A stretch of DNA of 64,000 nucleotides from Microbacterium stercoris. GTDB taxonomy: Bacteria; Actinomycetota; Actinomycetes; Actinomycetales; Microbacteriaceae. Below are positions 31,411 through 41,172 of the stretch, piece by piece (the stretch's first letter is position 1; every line of letters starts with the position of its first letter). Location of the stretch: the NCBI RefSeq assembly GCF_017592545.1, contig NZ_JAGFOA010000005.1:186001-250000 (forward strand). Direction: 5' to 3'. The notes under the pieces were generated by a model, which ran no database searches, was not told where the DNA came from, and was given only the letters and a program-made list of their open reading frames with translations. The position numbers and the translations under genes are program-made.

Positions 31411-33498
31411 GTGACTGCCGAGTACTCCGCCCATCATCTCCAGGTCCTGGAAGGACTCGAGGCCGTCCGCAAGCGCCCGGGCATGTACATCGGCTCGAAC
31501 GGCTCGCCCGGTCTGATGCACTGCCTGTGGGAGATCATCGACAACTCCGTTGACGAGGCGGTCGCGGGCAACGGCTCGAAGATCGACGTGATCCTCCACG
31601 CCGACGGCTCCGTCGAGGTGCGCGACCGCGGGCGCGGTGTGCCGGTCGACGTCGAGCCGCGCACAGGGCTCACGGGTGTCGAGGTCGTGTACACGAAGCT
31701 GCACGCGGGTGGCAAGTTCGGCGGCGGCTCCTATGCCGCCTCTGGTGGACTGCACGGCGTGGGCGCCTCGGTGGTCAACGCGCTGTCCGAGCGCCTCGAC
31801 GTCGAGGTCGACCGCAACGGCAAGACCTATGCCATGTCGTTCCACCGCGGCGAGCCCGGAGTGTTCGCCGACGCGCGTCCGGACGCCCCGTTCACCCCCT
31901 TCGAGGAGCGCAGCGAGCTGCGGGTCATCGGCAAGGTCGCCAAGGGCGTCACCGGAACGCGGGTGCGCTACTGGGCAGACCGGCAGATCTTCACCAAGGA
32001 CGCCGCGTTCCAGCTGGACGATCTCGTCACGCGCGCGCGACAGACCGCCTTCCTCGTGTCGGGGCTCGAGATCGTGATCCGCGACGAGCGCCCGCTTGCT
32101 CAGCCGGACGGCGAGCTCGTGGAGACCTCGTACAAGTTCGACGGCGGCATCTCGGAGTTCGTCGACTTCCTGGCCACGGATGCGCCGGTCACCGACACCT
32201 GGCGACTGACCGGATCCGGCACCTTCAAGGAGACGGTGCCGATGCTCCAGGCGAACGGCCACATGGTCTCGACCGAGGTTGAGCGCGAGTGCCGTGTCGA
32301 CATCGCGCTGCGCTGGGGCACGGGCTACGACACGGCGATCCGATCGTTCGTGAACATCATCTCCACGCCCAAGGGCGGCACGCACCAGACGGGCTTCGAA
32401 CAGGAGCTGCTGAAGTTCCTGCGTGACCAGGTCTCTGCGAACGCCCGCCGCCTCAAGGTCGGCGCGAGCGAGAAGCTCGAGAAGGACGACGTGCTCGCCG
32501 GCCTCAGCGCCGTGCTCACCGTCACGCTGCCCGAGCCGCAGTTCGAAGGGCAGACGAAGGAAGTGCTCGGCACTCCCGCCGTGCGATCCATCGTCGCCAA
32601 GGTCGTGCGCGAGGCCCTCAAGGAGCGTTTCGCGTCGTCGAAGCGCGACGACAAGACGCAGACGTCCATGGTGCTCGACAAGGTCGTCTCCGAGATGAAG
32701 GCGCGTGTCTCGGCCCGCGCGCACAAGGAGACCCAGCGCCGCAAGAACGCCCTCGAGAGCTCCTCGCTGCCGACGAAGCTCGTCGACTGCCGCACGCAGG
32801 ATGTCGCGCAGTCCGAGCTGTTCATCGTCGAGGGCGACTCGGCGCTCGGCACCGCCAAGCTCGCGCGCAACAGCGAGTACCAGGCGCTGCTGCCCATCCG
32901 CGGCAAGATCCTCAACGTGCAGAAGGCCTCGGTCAGCGACATGTTGTCGAACGCCGAGTGCGCTTCGATCATCCAGGTGGTCGGTGCCGGATCCGGCCGC
33001 ACGTTCGATCTCGATGCCGCGCGCTACGGCAAGGTCATCATGATGAGTGATGCGGATGTCGACGGCGCCCACATCCGCACCCTTCTCCTCACGCTCTTCT
33101 ACCGCTACATGCGCCCGCTCGTGGAAGCCGGCCGGGTCTTCGCCGCCGTGCCCCCTCTGCACCGCGTGATCGTCGTGAACCCGGGCTCCAAGCCCAACGA
33201 GACGATCTACACGTACAGCGAGGCCGAGCTGCACAAGCTGCTCGACAAGCTGCGCAAGTCGAACCGGAAGTGGCAGGAGCCCATCCAGCGCTACAAGGGC
33301 CTCGGCGAGATGGACGCGGATCAGCTGGCGGAGACCACGATGGCCCGCGACGGCCGTCTGCTGCGTCGCGTGCGCCTGGAGGACGTCGAAGCTGCGGGCC
33401 GGGTGTTCGAGGTGCTGATGGGCAACGAGGTCGGTCCGCGTCGCGAGTTCATCGTCGACTCGGCTGATCGCCTCTCACGCGAGTCGATCGACGCCTGA
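31411..33498 (+). CDS. parE: DNA topoisomerase IV subunit B (type IIA ATPase subunit)
   Basis: 695 residues. The GHKL ATPase motif EIIDNSVDEAVAG, the ATP-lid region GGLHGVGASVVNAL, the transducer domain, and the TOPRIM domain (FIVEGDSALGTAKLARNSE near residue 474, MMSDADVDGAHI) are in order, ending with the type IIA B-subunit tail. It pairs with the parC product encoded nearby on the other strand. Assignment as ParE rather than GyrB rests on the partner and the location; gyrAB is normally next to dnaA. The GTG at 31411 aligns with the family start (AEYSAHHLQVLEGLEAVRKR). Confidence 0.88.
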   Translation: MTAEYSAHHLQVLEGLEAVRKRPGMYIGSNGSPGLMHCLWEIIDNSVDEAVAGNGSKIDVILHADGSVEVRDRGRGVPVDVEPRTGLTGVEVVYTKLHAGGKFGGGSYAASGGLHGVGASVVNALSERLDVEVDRNGKTYAMSFHRGEPGVFADARPDAPFTPFEERSELRVIGKVAKGVTGTRVRYWADRQIFTKDAAFQLDDLVTRARQTAFLVSGLEIVIRDERPLAQPDGELVETSYKFDGGISEFVDFLATDAPVTDTWRLTGSGTFKETVPMLQANGHMVSTEVERECRVDIALRWGTGYDTAIRSFVNIISTPKGGTHQTGFEQELLKFLRDQVSANARRLKVGASEKLEKDDVLAGLSAVLTVTLPEPQFEGQTKEVLGTPAVRSIVAKVVREALKERFASSKRDDKTQTSMVLDKVVSEMKARVSARAHKETQRRKNALESSSLPTKLVDCRTQDVAQSELFIVEGDSALGTAKLARNSEYQALLPIRGKILNVQKASVSDMLSNAECASIIQVVGAGSGRTFDLDAARYGKVIMMSDADVDGAHIRTLLLTLFYRYMRPLVEAGRVFAAVPPLHRVIVVNPGSKPNETIYTYSEAELHKLLDKLRKSNRKWQEPIQRYKGLGEMDADQLAETTMARDGRLLRRVRLEDVEAAGRVFEVLMGNEVGPRREFIVDSADRLSRESIDA

Positions 33499-33509
33499 GC
33501 CGCAGGGGG

Positions 33510-34262
33510 TCAGGCGAGCAGCCCCGCAAGGCCTGACCACAGCACCGACACACCGCCCAGGAACGACAGCACGAGGATGCTCCTGCGCGCCGCGCGCTCG
33601 GGAAGCCGGCTGGCGATGCGGGCGCCCACCAGCACGCCGGCGACGATCACGCTGCCCAGGATCAGCCACATCCACCAGGTCCAGGCGAGCGTCGCAGAGG
33701 GGTCGAGCAGACCTGTCGCGACGACGGTCGTCGCGCTCATGATGAGGAAGAACGGCTGGAGCGCTGCCGCGTAGGCACGCTGTGGCCAGTCGCCGAGGGC
33801 GCCGTAGATGCCGACGGCCGGGGCCGCCAGGCCGACCGAACCGTTGAGCACTCCGGCGATCAGCCCCGTCACCGCGACCGGCGCATTGCCGGCAATCGGC
33901 TCCGCCGTGCGGTGCAGCCAGGCCGAGAGGCCGACCCCGATGAGGATCATCGCGCCCATCACCGCCTTGAGCAGGGCCTCGTCGACGAGCCGTGCCAGCA
34001 GGATGCCCGGGACCACCCCCAGGAGTGCGGGCAGCAGCAGCCAGATCAGCCGCCGCCAGTGCACGAGGCGCCACACCTGTGCCAGCACGAGCAGCGACGC
34101 GACGGCTCCCATGGCGTTCATGGCTGTCACCGCTGGGAGCGGTCCGAGTACCAGCACGAGCACGGGCATCGCCACGAGTCCGAAGCCCATGCCCAAGGCA
34201 CGCTGCCCCATCGCGCCGACGAGCGTGACTGCGCAGATCGCGCCGAACCCGAGGTCGATCAA
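33510..34262 (-). CDS. Sulfite exporter TauE/SafE (TSUP) family permease
   Basis: 250 residues with about seven or eight membrane helices. Paired internal motifs GMGFGLVAMPVLVLVLGPLP and GLIAGVLNGSVGLAAPAVGIY mark the two halves of a TSUP carrier. Members move sulfite, sulfoacetate, sulfate or other organic acids; the substrate is unknown. The most sensible start is TTG 34262, four bases after the parC stop; an ATG near 34200 would remove part of the first helix. It overlaps no other gene and ends 11 bases from the parE stop. Confidence 0.8.
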   Translation of the reverse strand: MIDLGFGAICAVTLVGAMGQRALGMGFGLVAMPVLVLVLGPLPAVTAMNAMGAVASLLVLAQVWRLVHWRRLIWLLLPALLGVVPGILLARLVDEALLKAVMGAMILIGVGLSAWLHRTAEPIAGNAPVAVTGLIAGVLNGSVGLAAPAVGIYGALGDWPQRAYAAALQPFFLIMSATTVVATGLLDPSATLAWTWWMWLILGSVIVAGVLVGARIASRLPERAARRSILVLSFLGGVSVLWSGLAGLLA

Positions 34263-34266
34263 CGGA

Positions 34267-36732
34267 TCAGGCGTCGGGTGCGACGAGGGTTCGTCCGATC
34301 GAGGCGATCGAGGCCTCGAGGGGCTGGCCAGAGGCGTCTCGGCGCGCGAGGGTCTCGGGCAGCTTGCGCACAACGCCCGAGGCATCGACGGCACGGGCCG
34401 GATCGGGTCCGACCCACGCCAGCGTGATGCGGTTCTCGCCCTTGAGGAATGCGTGCGCGCGGACGCCGCCCGTGGCGCGGCCCTTCGCCGGGAACTCGGA
34501 GAAGTCCGAGATCTTCGCCCGTCCGATCTCCATCCCGGCGATGGCGTCGGACGAGCCCGACACGGTGACCACAACGGTCTCGTCACCGATGGCGGCGCCG
34601 AAGAACACCACCTCCGCCTTCGGCGCGAGCTTGATGCCCGCCATACCGCCGGCCGGCGCGCCCTGCGGACGCACGGACGCCGCCGAGAACCTCAGCAGCT
34701 GCGCGTCGGAGGTCACGAACACGAGCTCGGCCTCCTCGGGAGCTGACGCGGCGCCCACGACCGTATCGCCGGGCTTGAGGCCGATGACCTCGAGCTCGGG
34801 CTTGGGGGCGAGCGATGACGGCACGATGCGCTTGACCACACCCTGCGCCGTGCCGATCGCGACGGGCACATCGGACCCGAGATCCACGAGGGTGACGATC
34901 TTCTCGGCGCGGTCGGTGAGGCCGACGTAGTCGTGCAGACGTGCGCCGACGCCGAGCTGCACCGAGTTCGCGGGCACCGACGGCAGATCGACGGGATGGA
35001 AGCGCACCACGCGTCCCTTCGACGTCAGCGCGCCGACCTCTCCGCGGATCGTCGCCTCGACGGTCGTGAGGATCGCGTCGTGCTTGCTGCGACGCCCCGG
35101 CGCCGCCAGCTGCTGGCCTTCTGGCACCTCGATGCGCACGGCGCGGCCCGTCGTCGACAGCGCGATGGTGGTGGGCCCGTCGGCGATCTGCAGATCCGGC
35201 TCGCCCTTCTTGCTGCGCGGCGCGGCGGGCTTGCCGTTCATCAGCAGCGTTCGGCGGGGCGTCGCGTGCTTCTCGGCCGTGGCGTCGAGTTCCAGCGCGA
35301 CCTGCCGGCGCAGCAGCGTGTCCGATCCGAGCAGCTCCTCGAGCGCGGCGATCTCCGCGAGCAGCGCGTCCCGCTCCTGCTCGAGCTCGATACGCGAGAA
35401 CTTCGTGAGTCGGCGCAGACGCAGTTCCAGGATGTACTCCGCCTGGATCTCATCGAGATCGAAGACGCTGCAGAGCTTCGTCCGCGCCTGCTCCGACGTG
35501 TCGGACGAGCGGATGACCTGGATCACCTCGTCGATGTCCAGGATGGCCGTCAGAAGGCCGGCAACGAGGTGCAGGCGCTCCTGTCGCCGGGCGAGACGAT
35601 AGCGGCTGCGGCGCGTCACGACCTGGAGGCGGTGGTCGATGTAGACGCGCAGCAGATCCTTGAGGCCCAGTGTGCGCGGCTGCCCGTCGACGAGCGCCAC
35701 GTTGTTGATCGAGAACGAGTCCTCGAGCGGCGTGAGCTTGTACAGCAGCTCGAGCACGGCGTGCGGGTCGAAGCCGGTCTTGACGCCGATGACCAGCCGC
35801 AGCCCGTTGTTGCGGTCGGTGAGGTCGGCGACATCCGAGATGCCCTGCAGCTTCTTGGACTGCACGGCGTCCTTGAGCTTCTCGATGACGCGCTCGGGGC
35901 CGACCATGTACGGCAGCTCCGTGATGACGATGCCGGTGCGGCGAGGCGCGACCTGCTCGATGGACACCTTGCCGCGCAGCTTGAAGGCGCCGCGACCGGT
36001 CTCGTAGGCATCCCTGACGCCGTCGAGCCCTACGAGGATCCCGCCGGAGGGGAAATCGGGGCCGGGCACGAACTCCATGAGCTCCGCGGTCGTCGCCTCA
36101 GGGTGCTCGAGGAGGTGGGTGGCGGCCGCGACGACCTCGCTGAGGTTGTGCGGTGCCATGTTCGTCGCCATGCCGACGGCGATGCCGCTCGCCCCGTTGA
36201 CGAGCAGGTTGGGGTACGCCGCTGGAAGCACGGCGGGCTGCTGGAACTGTCCGTCGTAGTTCGGGATGAAGTCGACCGCGTCCTCGTCGATGTCCTCCGT
36301 CAGCGACAGGGCAGGGCGGTCGAGGCGCACTTCGGTGTAGCGAGCGGCCGCCGGACCGTCATCGAGCGACCCGAAGTTCCCGTGCCCGTCGACGAGGGGG
36401 ACACGCAGCGCGAAGTCCTGCGCGAGGCGCACAAGCGCGTCGTAGATCGCGCTGTCACCGTGCGGGTGGAGCTTTCCCATCACCTCGCCGACGACGCGGG
36501 CGCTCTTCACGTGCCCGCGGTCGGGGCGCAGGCCCATCTCCGCCATCTGGTAGATGATGCGCCGCTGAACGGGCTTCAGTCCGTCGCGAGCATCGGGCAG
36601 GGCACGCGAATAGATGACCGAGTAGGCGTACTCGAGGTACGAACCCTGCATCTCCTGCTCGAGGGCGATGTCCTCGATGCGCTCCGGAGCGGATCCGGAC
36701 GTGTTCGCGGATGCCGGGGTCGTGCGCGCCAT
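34267..36732 (-). CDS. parC: DNA topoisomerase IV subunit A
   Basis: 821 residues. The N-terminal breakage-reunion domain has [43 protein letters not shown] (the quinolone-resistance region) and the catalytic Tyr132 in AARYTEVRL. The C-terminal beta-pinwheel blades follow from about residue 500. I find no clear GyrA box (QRRGGKG), which favours ParC over GyrA: decatenation rather than negative supercoiling. It is convergent to parE, so the two subunits are on opposite strands, separated by the TSUP gene. Confidence 0.88.
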   Translation of the reverse strand: MARTTPASANTSGSAPERIEDIALEQEMQGSYLEYAYSVIYSRALPDARDGLKPVQRRIIYQMAEMGLRPDRGHVKSARVVGEVMGKLHPHGDSAIYDALVRLAQDFALRVPLVDGHGNFGSLDDGPAAARYTEVRLDRPALSLTEDIDEDAVDFIPNYDGQFQQPAVLPAAYPNLLVNGASGIAVGMATNMAPHNLSEVVAAATHLLEHPEATTAELMEFVPGPDFPSGGILVGLDGVRDAYETGRGAFKLRGKVSIEQVAPRRTGIVITELPYMVGPERVIEKLKDAVQSKKLQGISDVADLTDRNNGLRLVIGVKTGFDPHAVLELLYKLTPLEDSFSINNVALVDGQPRTLGLKDLLRVYIDHRLQVVTRRSRYRLARRQERLHLVAGLLTAILDIDEVIQVIRSSDTSEQARTKLCSVFDLDEIQAEYILELRLRRLTKFSRIELEQERDALLAEIAALEELLGSDTLLRRQVALELDATAEKHATPRRTLLMNGKPAAPRSKKGEPDLQIADGPTTIALSTTGRAVRIEVPEGQQLAAPGRRSKHDAILTTVEATIRGEVGALTSKGRVVRFHPVDLPSVPANSVQLGVGARLHDYVGLTDRAEKIVTLVDLGSDVPVAIGTAQGVVKRIVPSSLAPKPELEVIGLKPGDTVVGAASAPEEAELVFVTSDAQLLRFSAASVRPQGAPAGGMAGIKLAPKAEVVFFGAAIGDETVVVTVSGSSDAIAGMEIGRAKISDFSEFPAKGRATGGVRAHAFLKGENRITLAWVGPDPARAVDASGVVRKLPETLARRDASGQPLEASIASIGRTLVAPDA

Positions 36733-36812
36733 ACTGCTTCTCTCACCTGCTGTCGAAGGGCCCGGGTGCGGGTCTCTGATCGGGCAACGCGCGTCGTGCG
36801 AGACTTGCCCGG

Positions 36813-37931
36813 ATGCCTCCCATCGTACCGACGGGCCCCGCGGCGGCCCGGAGCCTCACCGATGTCGCGCCGGACATCCTGCGTTCCCTCGACGGCGGCG
36901 GCGCGCTGAAGCCCGCGCGCTCCGCGGTGCTCTTCGTCATCGACGGGCTCGGCGCGATCCAGCTGCGCGCGCACGCGGGTCACGCTCGACGTCTGGCCGC
37001 ATCGTTCGGGAAGAAGGACGTCGCACGATCCGTGTTCCCGTCGACGACGGCGGCGGCGCTCACCTCGATCCTCACGGGCGCGCATCCGGGCGAGCACGGC
37101 CTCGTCGGGTACCGCGTACTGGATCCGGCGCAGGGTCGACTGACGAATCAGCTCAACGGCTACGAGAACGACGGGCTGGATCCGGCGACCTGGCAGCGCC
37201 GCACCACGGTCTTCGAGACGGCAGTGGCAGAGGGGCGCCGGGCATTCGCCGTCGGCATGTCGGAGTACGCCAAGAGCGGTCTCACCGCGGCGGTTCTGCG
37301 GGGGGCGGAGTACGTCGGCGCCGATGAGGTGCGGATGCGCGTGCGTCTCGCCTACGAGCTGGCAGCGGGGGAGTCCGGCTCGCTCGTCTACTGCTATCTG
37401 CCGGAGATCGACAAGGCCGGGCACAGGCGAGGCGTCGATTCCGCCGCTTGGCTCGCCGCGCTCGAGGACGTCGACGCGGCATTCGCCGCCCCGGTCCCGG
37501 CGGGGGTCGGCGCGATCGTCACTGCCGACCACGGAATGGTGGACGTGCCTCGGCATCGCCACGTGCTGCTGCAGCACGGTGATCCCCGTCTCTCCGGTGT
37601 CGCGCATCTCGGCGGCGAGCCCCGCCTGCTGCATGTCTATCTCGAGCCGGGGGTCGATCCCTCGACGGCGGCATCGGTGTGGACGGAGCATTCCGGCAAG
37701 TCCGCGGAGGTGGCCACGCGCGATGAGGCGATTGCCGCCGGGCTGTTCGGGCCTGTCGACGTCGCGGTGCGCCCGCGCATCGGCGACCTGCTGATCGCGG
37801 CCCGCGGATCGTGGGCGTTCTACGACGACCGACTCGACGACAAGCGGCCGCAGGACATGGTCGGTCAGCACGGCTCCGTGAGTCCCGAGGAGACGACGGT
37901 GCCGTTCCTGCGGCTCGGGGCCTACTCCTAG
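36813..37931 (+). CDS. Alkaline-phosphatase-superfamily phosphodiesterase / nucleotide pyrophosphatase-like
   Basis: 372 residues. Metal-ligand and nucleophile motifs of the superfamily are visible: LFVIDGLG (Asp), [28 protein letters not shown] (Thr nucleophile region), LPEIDKAGH (Asp/His) and [11 protein letters not shown] (Asp-His). It likely hydrolyses phosphodiesters or pyrophosphates of nucleotides with two metals. No signal peptide is seen, so it is probably cytoplasmic. It is divergent from parC, and this neighbourhood is conserved in actinobacteria near sepH. Confidence 0.85.
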   Translation: MPPIVPTGPAAARSLTDVAPDILRSLDGGGALKPARSAVLFVIDGLGAIQLRAHAGHARRLAASFGKKDVARSVFPSTTAAALTSILTGAHPGEHGLVGYRVLDPAQGRLTNQLNGYENDGLDPATWQRRTTVFETAVAEGRRAFAVGMSEYAKSGLTAAVLRGAEYVGADEVRMRVRLAYELAAGESGSLVYCYLPEIDKAGHRRGVDSAAWLAALEDVDAAFAAPVPAGVGAIVTADHGMVDVPRHRHVLLQHGDPRLSGVAHLGGEPRLLHVYLEPGVDPSTAASVWTEHSGKSAEVATRDEAIAAGLFGPVDVAVRPRIGDLLIAARGSWAFYDDRLDDKRPQDMVGQHGSVSPEETTVPFLRLGAYS

Positions 37932-37971
37932 CCCGCGTCGGGCGCGGCCAAGACGCGAACGGCCCGAGTGG

Positions 37972-39039
37972 TCAGTCGTCGGTGCGCGCGCCGAAGACGA
38001 TGTCGTCCCAGGACGGCATGGACGCGCGGCCGCGGCGGCGCGGAGTCTCGTCCTCCTTGGGCGACTCGGCCTGCGCCTCGGGCTCGTCCTCATCGGCGAC
38101 GGACACGGGGGTGGCGGAGGGAGCCGAGAAGAGGTTCACGAGCGTGCGCCGCTCGACCTCGTGGTGCTCCTCGGGGGCCTCGGGCGTCTCGTCGCCCAGC
38201 TCGATGTCGAACGCGGGCGCGGGCTCGCGCTGACCGCGCCGGCGGCGCAGGGCCTCCAGCAGATCGGCGGTGTCGGAGCTGGGCGCCTGCGCGCCGGGTG
38301 CGCGCTTCGTCGCGAAGTCCCTGACGGTCGCGGAGGAATCCGGATCGGCGCCCGCCTCCGGCACACGTCGCGGCCCGAAGGCACCCGAATCGAAGCGATC
38401 CTCGGAATCGGGCACGTTCTCGGCCGGCGGCACGACGGTGTCGAGCGCGCGAAGACGCGGGATCAGCCCCTCCGGCATCGGGCCCTGGCGCGAGAGCTGG
38501 GTGGCGTCGCTGTTCAGCGGCGAGAGGGCGCTCCGGCGAGGTTCGAAGCTCCAGCGGGCATCGTGCTCGACGTCGTTCGCGATGAACTCGAGCTTGACGA
38601 TCCAGCCCGCCTCCTCCTTCCAGCTCGTCCAGCGCTCGCCCGTGGCGCCGAGATCGGCGAGCTTCGAGCGGATGGCGACTCCGAAGGTCGGGTTCTCGTC
38701 CTGTTGCAGCTCGATGCCCATGAGCACGGGCACGGCCAGCGCCTGGCCGACGATGTGCTCGCGCTCGGCGAGCACGGGGCCCTCGAACCGGCGCACGTCC
38801 TCGACGCGGGCGTCGAGCAGCTGTGCGACGTCCTCCGCCGACATGCCGGCGCGGATGTGGGTCTGGATCTCACGCGGGCTCGGCAGAGGGACCCGCGGCC
38901 CGGCGGGTGCCTGCGCGCGGTCGATCTTGCGGATCTCCGAGCGGAGCACATCGTCGATGGCGAGCGTGAACCGCTGGCCGGCCTCGGTGGCCAAGACCAG
39001 CTGTCCGTCCTCGGTTCCGATGATGGTGAGCGATTCCAT
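37972..39039 (-). CDS. sepH: Septation protein SepH (DUF3071)
   Basis: 355 residues. The conserved N-terminal DUF3071 part (TIIGTEDGQLVLATEAGQRFTL in outline) is followed by a helix-turn-helix (SPREIQTHIRAGMSAEDVAQL) and then a long variable, acidic and Arg-rich C-terminal region. SepH stimulates FtsZ filament assembly in actinobacteria. It is cytoplasmic, with no membrane segment. It is divergent from DUF4193. Confidence 0.9.
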   Translation of the reverse strand: MESLTIIGTEDGQLVLATEAGQRFTLAIDDVLRSEIRKIDRAQAPAGPRVPLPSPREIQTHIRAGMSAEDVAQLLDARVEDVRRFEGPVLAEREHIVGQALAVPVLMGIELQQDENPTFGVAIRSKLADLGATGERWTSWKEEAGWIVKLEFIANDVEHDARWSFEPRRSALSPLNSDATQLSRQGPMPEGLIPRLRALDTVVPPAENVPDSEDRFDSGAFGPRRVPEAGADPDSSATVRDFATKRAPGAQAPSSDTADLLEALRRRRGQREPAPAFDIELGDETPEAPEEHHEVERRTLVNLFSAPSATPVSVADEDEPEAQAESPKEDETPRRRGRASMPSWDDIVFGARTDD

Positions 39040-39294
39040 GCTCAGCCTCCTCTGGCTCGCCTCTGACGCCGCGGCAGATCACGACGCGCCGCGTGCGTTC
39101 ACGACTCGGCCATGGTTTCACGCGCCGGCGCGAACGCCGGGAATACCGTGGGCGTGCCGCGAGTTCCGTCAGCTGCACGCGCCCGTCGTGCACGCGTATT
39201 TGCGTTCACAGCAAAGGGCGTGCAGACTATCGCCGCTCCGCCGCATCTGGCGGGGTGTGCACCACAGCTGATGAAAGAAGTGTGACCCACTCAC

Positions 39295-39591
39295 ATGGCA
39301 ACCGATTACGACGCCCCCCGCAAGACCGAGGACGACGGAAACGAGTCGATCGAGGCCCTCAAGGCGCGCGTGCCCGACACCATGTCGGGTTCGGTGGACG
39401 TGGAGGACGCGGACAACCCGTCGAGCTTCGACCTTCCGGGCGCGGACCTCTCGAACGTCGAGCTGGATGTCGTGGTGCTTCCGGCGCAGGACGACGAGTT
39501 CACCTGCATGAACTGCTTCCTGGTGAAGCACCGCTCGCAGATCGACCACGAGGGCGCCAACGGCCCGATCTGCAAGGACTGCGCGGCCTGA
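39295..39591 (+). CDS. DUF4193 conserved actinobacterial protein with a zinc-binding end
   Basis: 98 residues: an acidic N-terminal half and a C-terminal zinc ribbon with CMNCFLVKHRS and CKDC (two CxxC pairs). The family is near-universal in actinobacteria and lies close to sigA; the function is unknown. The ATG at 39295 follows GAAAGAAG. The 255-base upstream gap holds the divergent starts of sepH and this gene; TTGCGT near 39200 and GACTAT about 19 bases later are a weak promoter candidate. Confidence 0.88.
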   Translation: MATDYDAPRKTEDDGNESIEALKARVPDTMSGSVDVEDADNPSSFDLPGADLSNVELDVVVLPAQDDEFTCMNCFLVKHRSQIDHEGANGPICKDCAA

Positions 39592-39614
39592 CGCCGCGGC
39601 GGGCCCGGGAGGGC

Positions 39615-40118
39615 TCAGCCGGCGCTCTGAGCGTGACGAACGGCCGCCGCCAGGCGGTCGGGAGTGCGCGATGAGAGCGTCCACGACGACACGGGGTCGT
39701 CGGGATCGATGTCCGGAAGGACGACGATCCCGGCGACCCCTCCTCGTATGAGGTGCCACCCTCGTGCGTCGAGGCCGGTCGAGCGCGCCGCGCGGGCCGC
39801 CTCGTCTGTGAGTGGGACAGGCTCCCCGAGAAGGGCGACGTCGATGTGCGCGCGGCCCGCGCGCAGCTCCCGCCCGACGACCTCGATCACCGGGGATCCC
39901 AGGATGAGCGCGGTGATGACCGCGACGCCGACGGCGAAGCCGATCGCCAGGGAGAGCGCGCCGTCCATGCGGACGAAGACGAGCGAGGCCATCGGCGCCA
40001 CGACGGCGGCGGAGCCGAGGATCCACAGGGACGGCGTGAGGCGCTCCCTGTAGAGCGGACGGGCGGACTCTGCGCGCGGGGGCTGGGAAGGCCGGGCGGG
40101 CGGCGTTGTGTTCTGCAT
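39615..40118 (-). CDS. DUF3093 membrane protein
   Basis: 167 residues with two hydrophobic segments near residues 30-75 (SLWILGSAAVVAPMASLVFV and LSLAIGFAVGVAVITALIL) and a cytoplasmic end with RTPDRLAAAVRHA. DUF3093 is an actinobacterial family adjacent to dut; its role is unknown. Only 12 bases separate its ATG from the dut GTG, so its promoter must lie inside the dut coding sequence. It is tail to tail with DUF4193. Confidence 0.82.
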   Translation of the reverse strand: MQNTTPPARPSQPPRAESARPLYRERLTPSLWILGSAAVVAPMASLVFVRMDGALSLAIGFAVGVAVITALILGSPVIEVVGRELRAGRAHIDVALLGEPVPLTDEAARAARSTGLDARGWHLIRGGVAGIVVLPDIDPDDPVSSWTLSSRTPDRLAAAVRHAQSAG

Positions 40119-40124
40119 TACCCT
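40119..40124 (+). promoter_or_regulatory. -10 element TACCCT, leaderless-type, for dut
   Basis: TACCCT occupies the first half of the 12-base gap between two divergent starts and ends six bases before the dut GTG. Confidence 0.5.
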
Positions 40125-40130
40125 CGTGGA

Positions 40131-40583
40131 GTGACCGAAACCGTGGACGTTCCCATCATCGCATCGGCCCTGCCGGTGTACGCGCACCCCGGCGACGCCG
40201 GCGCGGATCTGATGGCGTCTGAGGCCGTGCATCTCGCGCCGGGTGAGCGCGCGCTCGTCGGCACGGGCGTCCGCATCGCTCTTCCCGAGGGGTATGCCGC
40301 TTTCGTGGTTCCGCGCTCCGGCCTGGCCGCCAAGCACGGCATCACCATCGTCAACGCGCCCGGCACCATCGACGCGGGCTACCGCGGCGAGATCAAGGTG
40401 GCGCTCCTGAACACCGACCCTCGCGAGGCGTTCGACATCGCGGTGGGAGACCGGATCGCGCAGCTGATCCTCATGCCGGTGCCTCGGGCGCGATTCATCC
40501 CGGTGGACGAGCTCCCCGACAGCGTCCGCGGTGGCGGCGGGTTCGGATCCACCGGAATTCTTTCCCAGGGAGGGAACGCATGA
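40131..40583 (+). CDS. dut: Deoxyuridine 5'-triphosphate nucleotidohydrolase (dUTPase)
   Basis: 150 residues, trimeric dUTPase type. All five motifs are present: HPGDAGADLMA (1), PRSGLAAKHGI (2), NAPGTIDAGYRGEIKVALLN (3), GDRIAQLILMP (4) and the C-terminal GGGGFGSTG loop (5). It makes dUMP and removes dUTP from the DNA precursor pool. It overlaps the DUF3710 start by four bases, the usual actinobacterial pair. Confidence 0.97.
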   Translation: MTETVDVPIIASALPVYAHPGDAGADLMASEAVHLAPGERALVGTGVRIALPEGYAAFVVPRSGLAAKHGITIVNAPGTIDAGYRGEIKVALLNTDPREAFDIAVGDRIAQLILMPVPRARFIPVDELPDSVRGGGGFGSTGILSQGGNA

Positions 40584-41164
40584 GCGACGAGCTCGAGAAC
40601 GGAAAGTCCGCCCCCGGCGACCGCGCCACGGCAGGTCCGCTGGATGAGACCGAGGCCAATCCGGTCCGCCCCTACATCGACCTCGGCGGCATCAAGGTGC
40701 TTCCGCGCGAGGGACTGAACCTGCGCCTCGAGGTGGAGGAGCAGACCAAGCGCATCGTGGCGGTGGGTCTGGACTATGCCGACTCCACCCTGCAGGTGCA
40801 GCCGTTCGCGGCGCCCCGCACCTCGGGTCTCTGGGAGGAGACGCGCGCGCAGATCCGCGACCAGGTGCGTCAGCAGGGCGGCCGCGTCGAGGAGCGCGAG
40901 GGCCCTCTGGGTGCCGAGCTTCTCGCCGAGGTGCCGGTCGTCGCGGGTTCAGACGCCCAGATGCGCCTCGCACGCTTCGTCGGGGTGGACGGTCCGCGGT
41001 GGTTCCTGCGCGGTGTCATCGGCGGTGCCGGCGCGTCGGATCCGGTCGCGGCCGAGCAGGTCGAGTCGCTCTTCCGCTCGATCGTCGTCGTGCGCGGCGG
41101 GGCCCCGATGCCTCCGCGCGACCTCATCCCGCTGAAGATGCCGTCGACGCCCGCCACGGCCTGA
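40580..41164 (+). CDS. DUF3710 conserved protein
   Basis: 194 residues, predicted soluble. The N-terminus is polar; then YIDLGGIKVLPREGLNLRLEV and a beta-rich fold with RFVGVDGPRWFLRGVIGG are found. The family is actinobacterial and almost always follows dut; no activity is known. ATG overlaps the dut stop. Confidence 0.85.
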   Translation: MSDELENGKSAPGDRATAGPLDETEANPVRPYIDLGGIKVLPREGLNLRLEVEEQTKRIVAVGLDYADSTLQVQPFAAPRTSGLWEETRAQIRDQVRQQGGRVEEREGPLGAELLAEVPVVAGSDAQMRLARFVGVDGPRWFLRGVIGGAGASDPVAAEQVESLFRSIVVVRGGAPMPPRDLIPLKMPSTPATA

Positions 41165-41172
41165 GACGCGCG

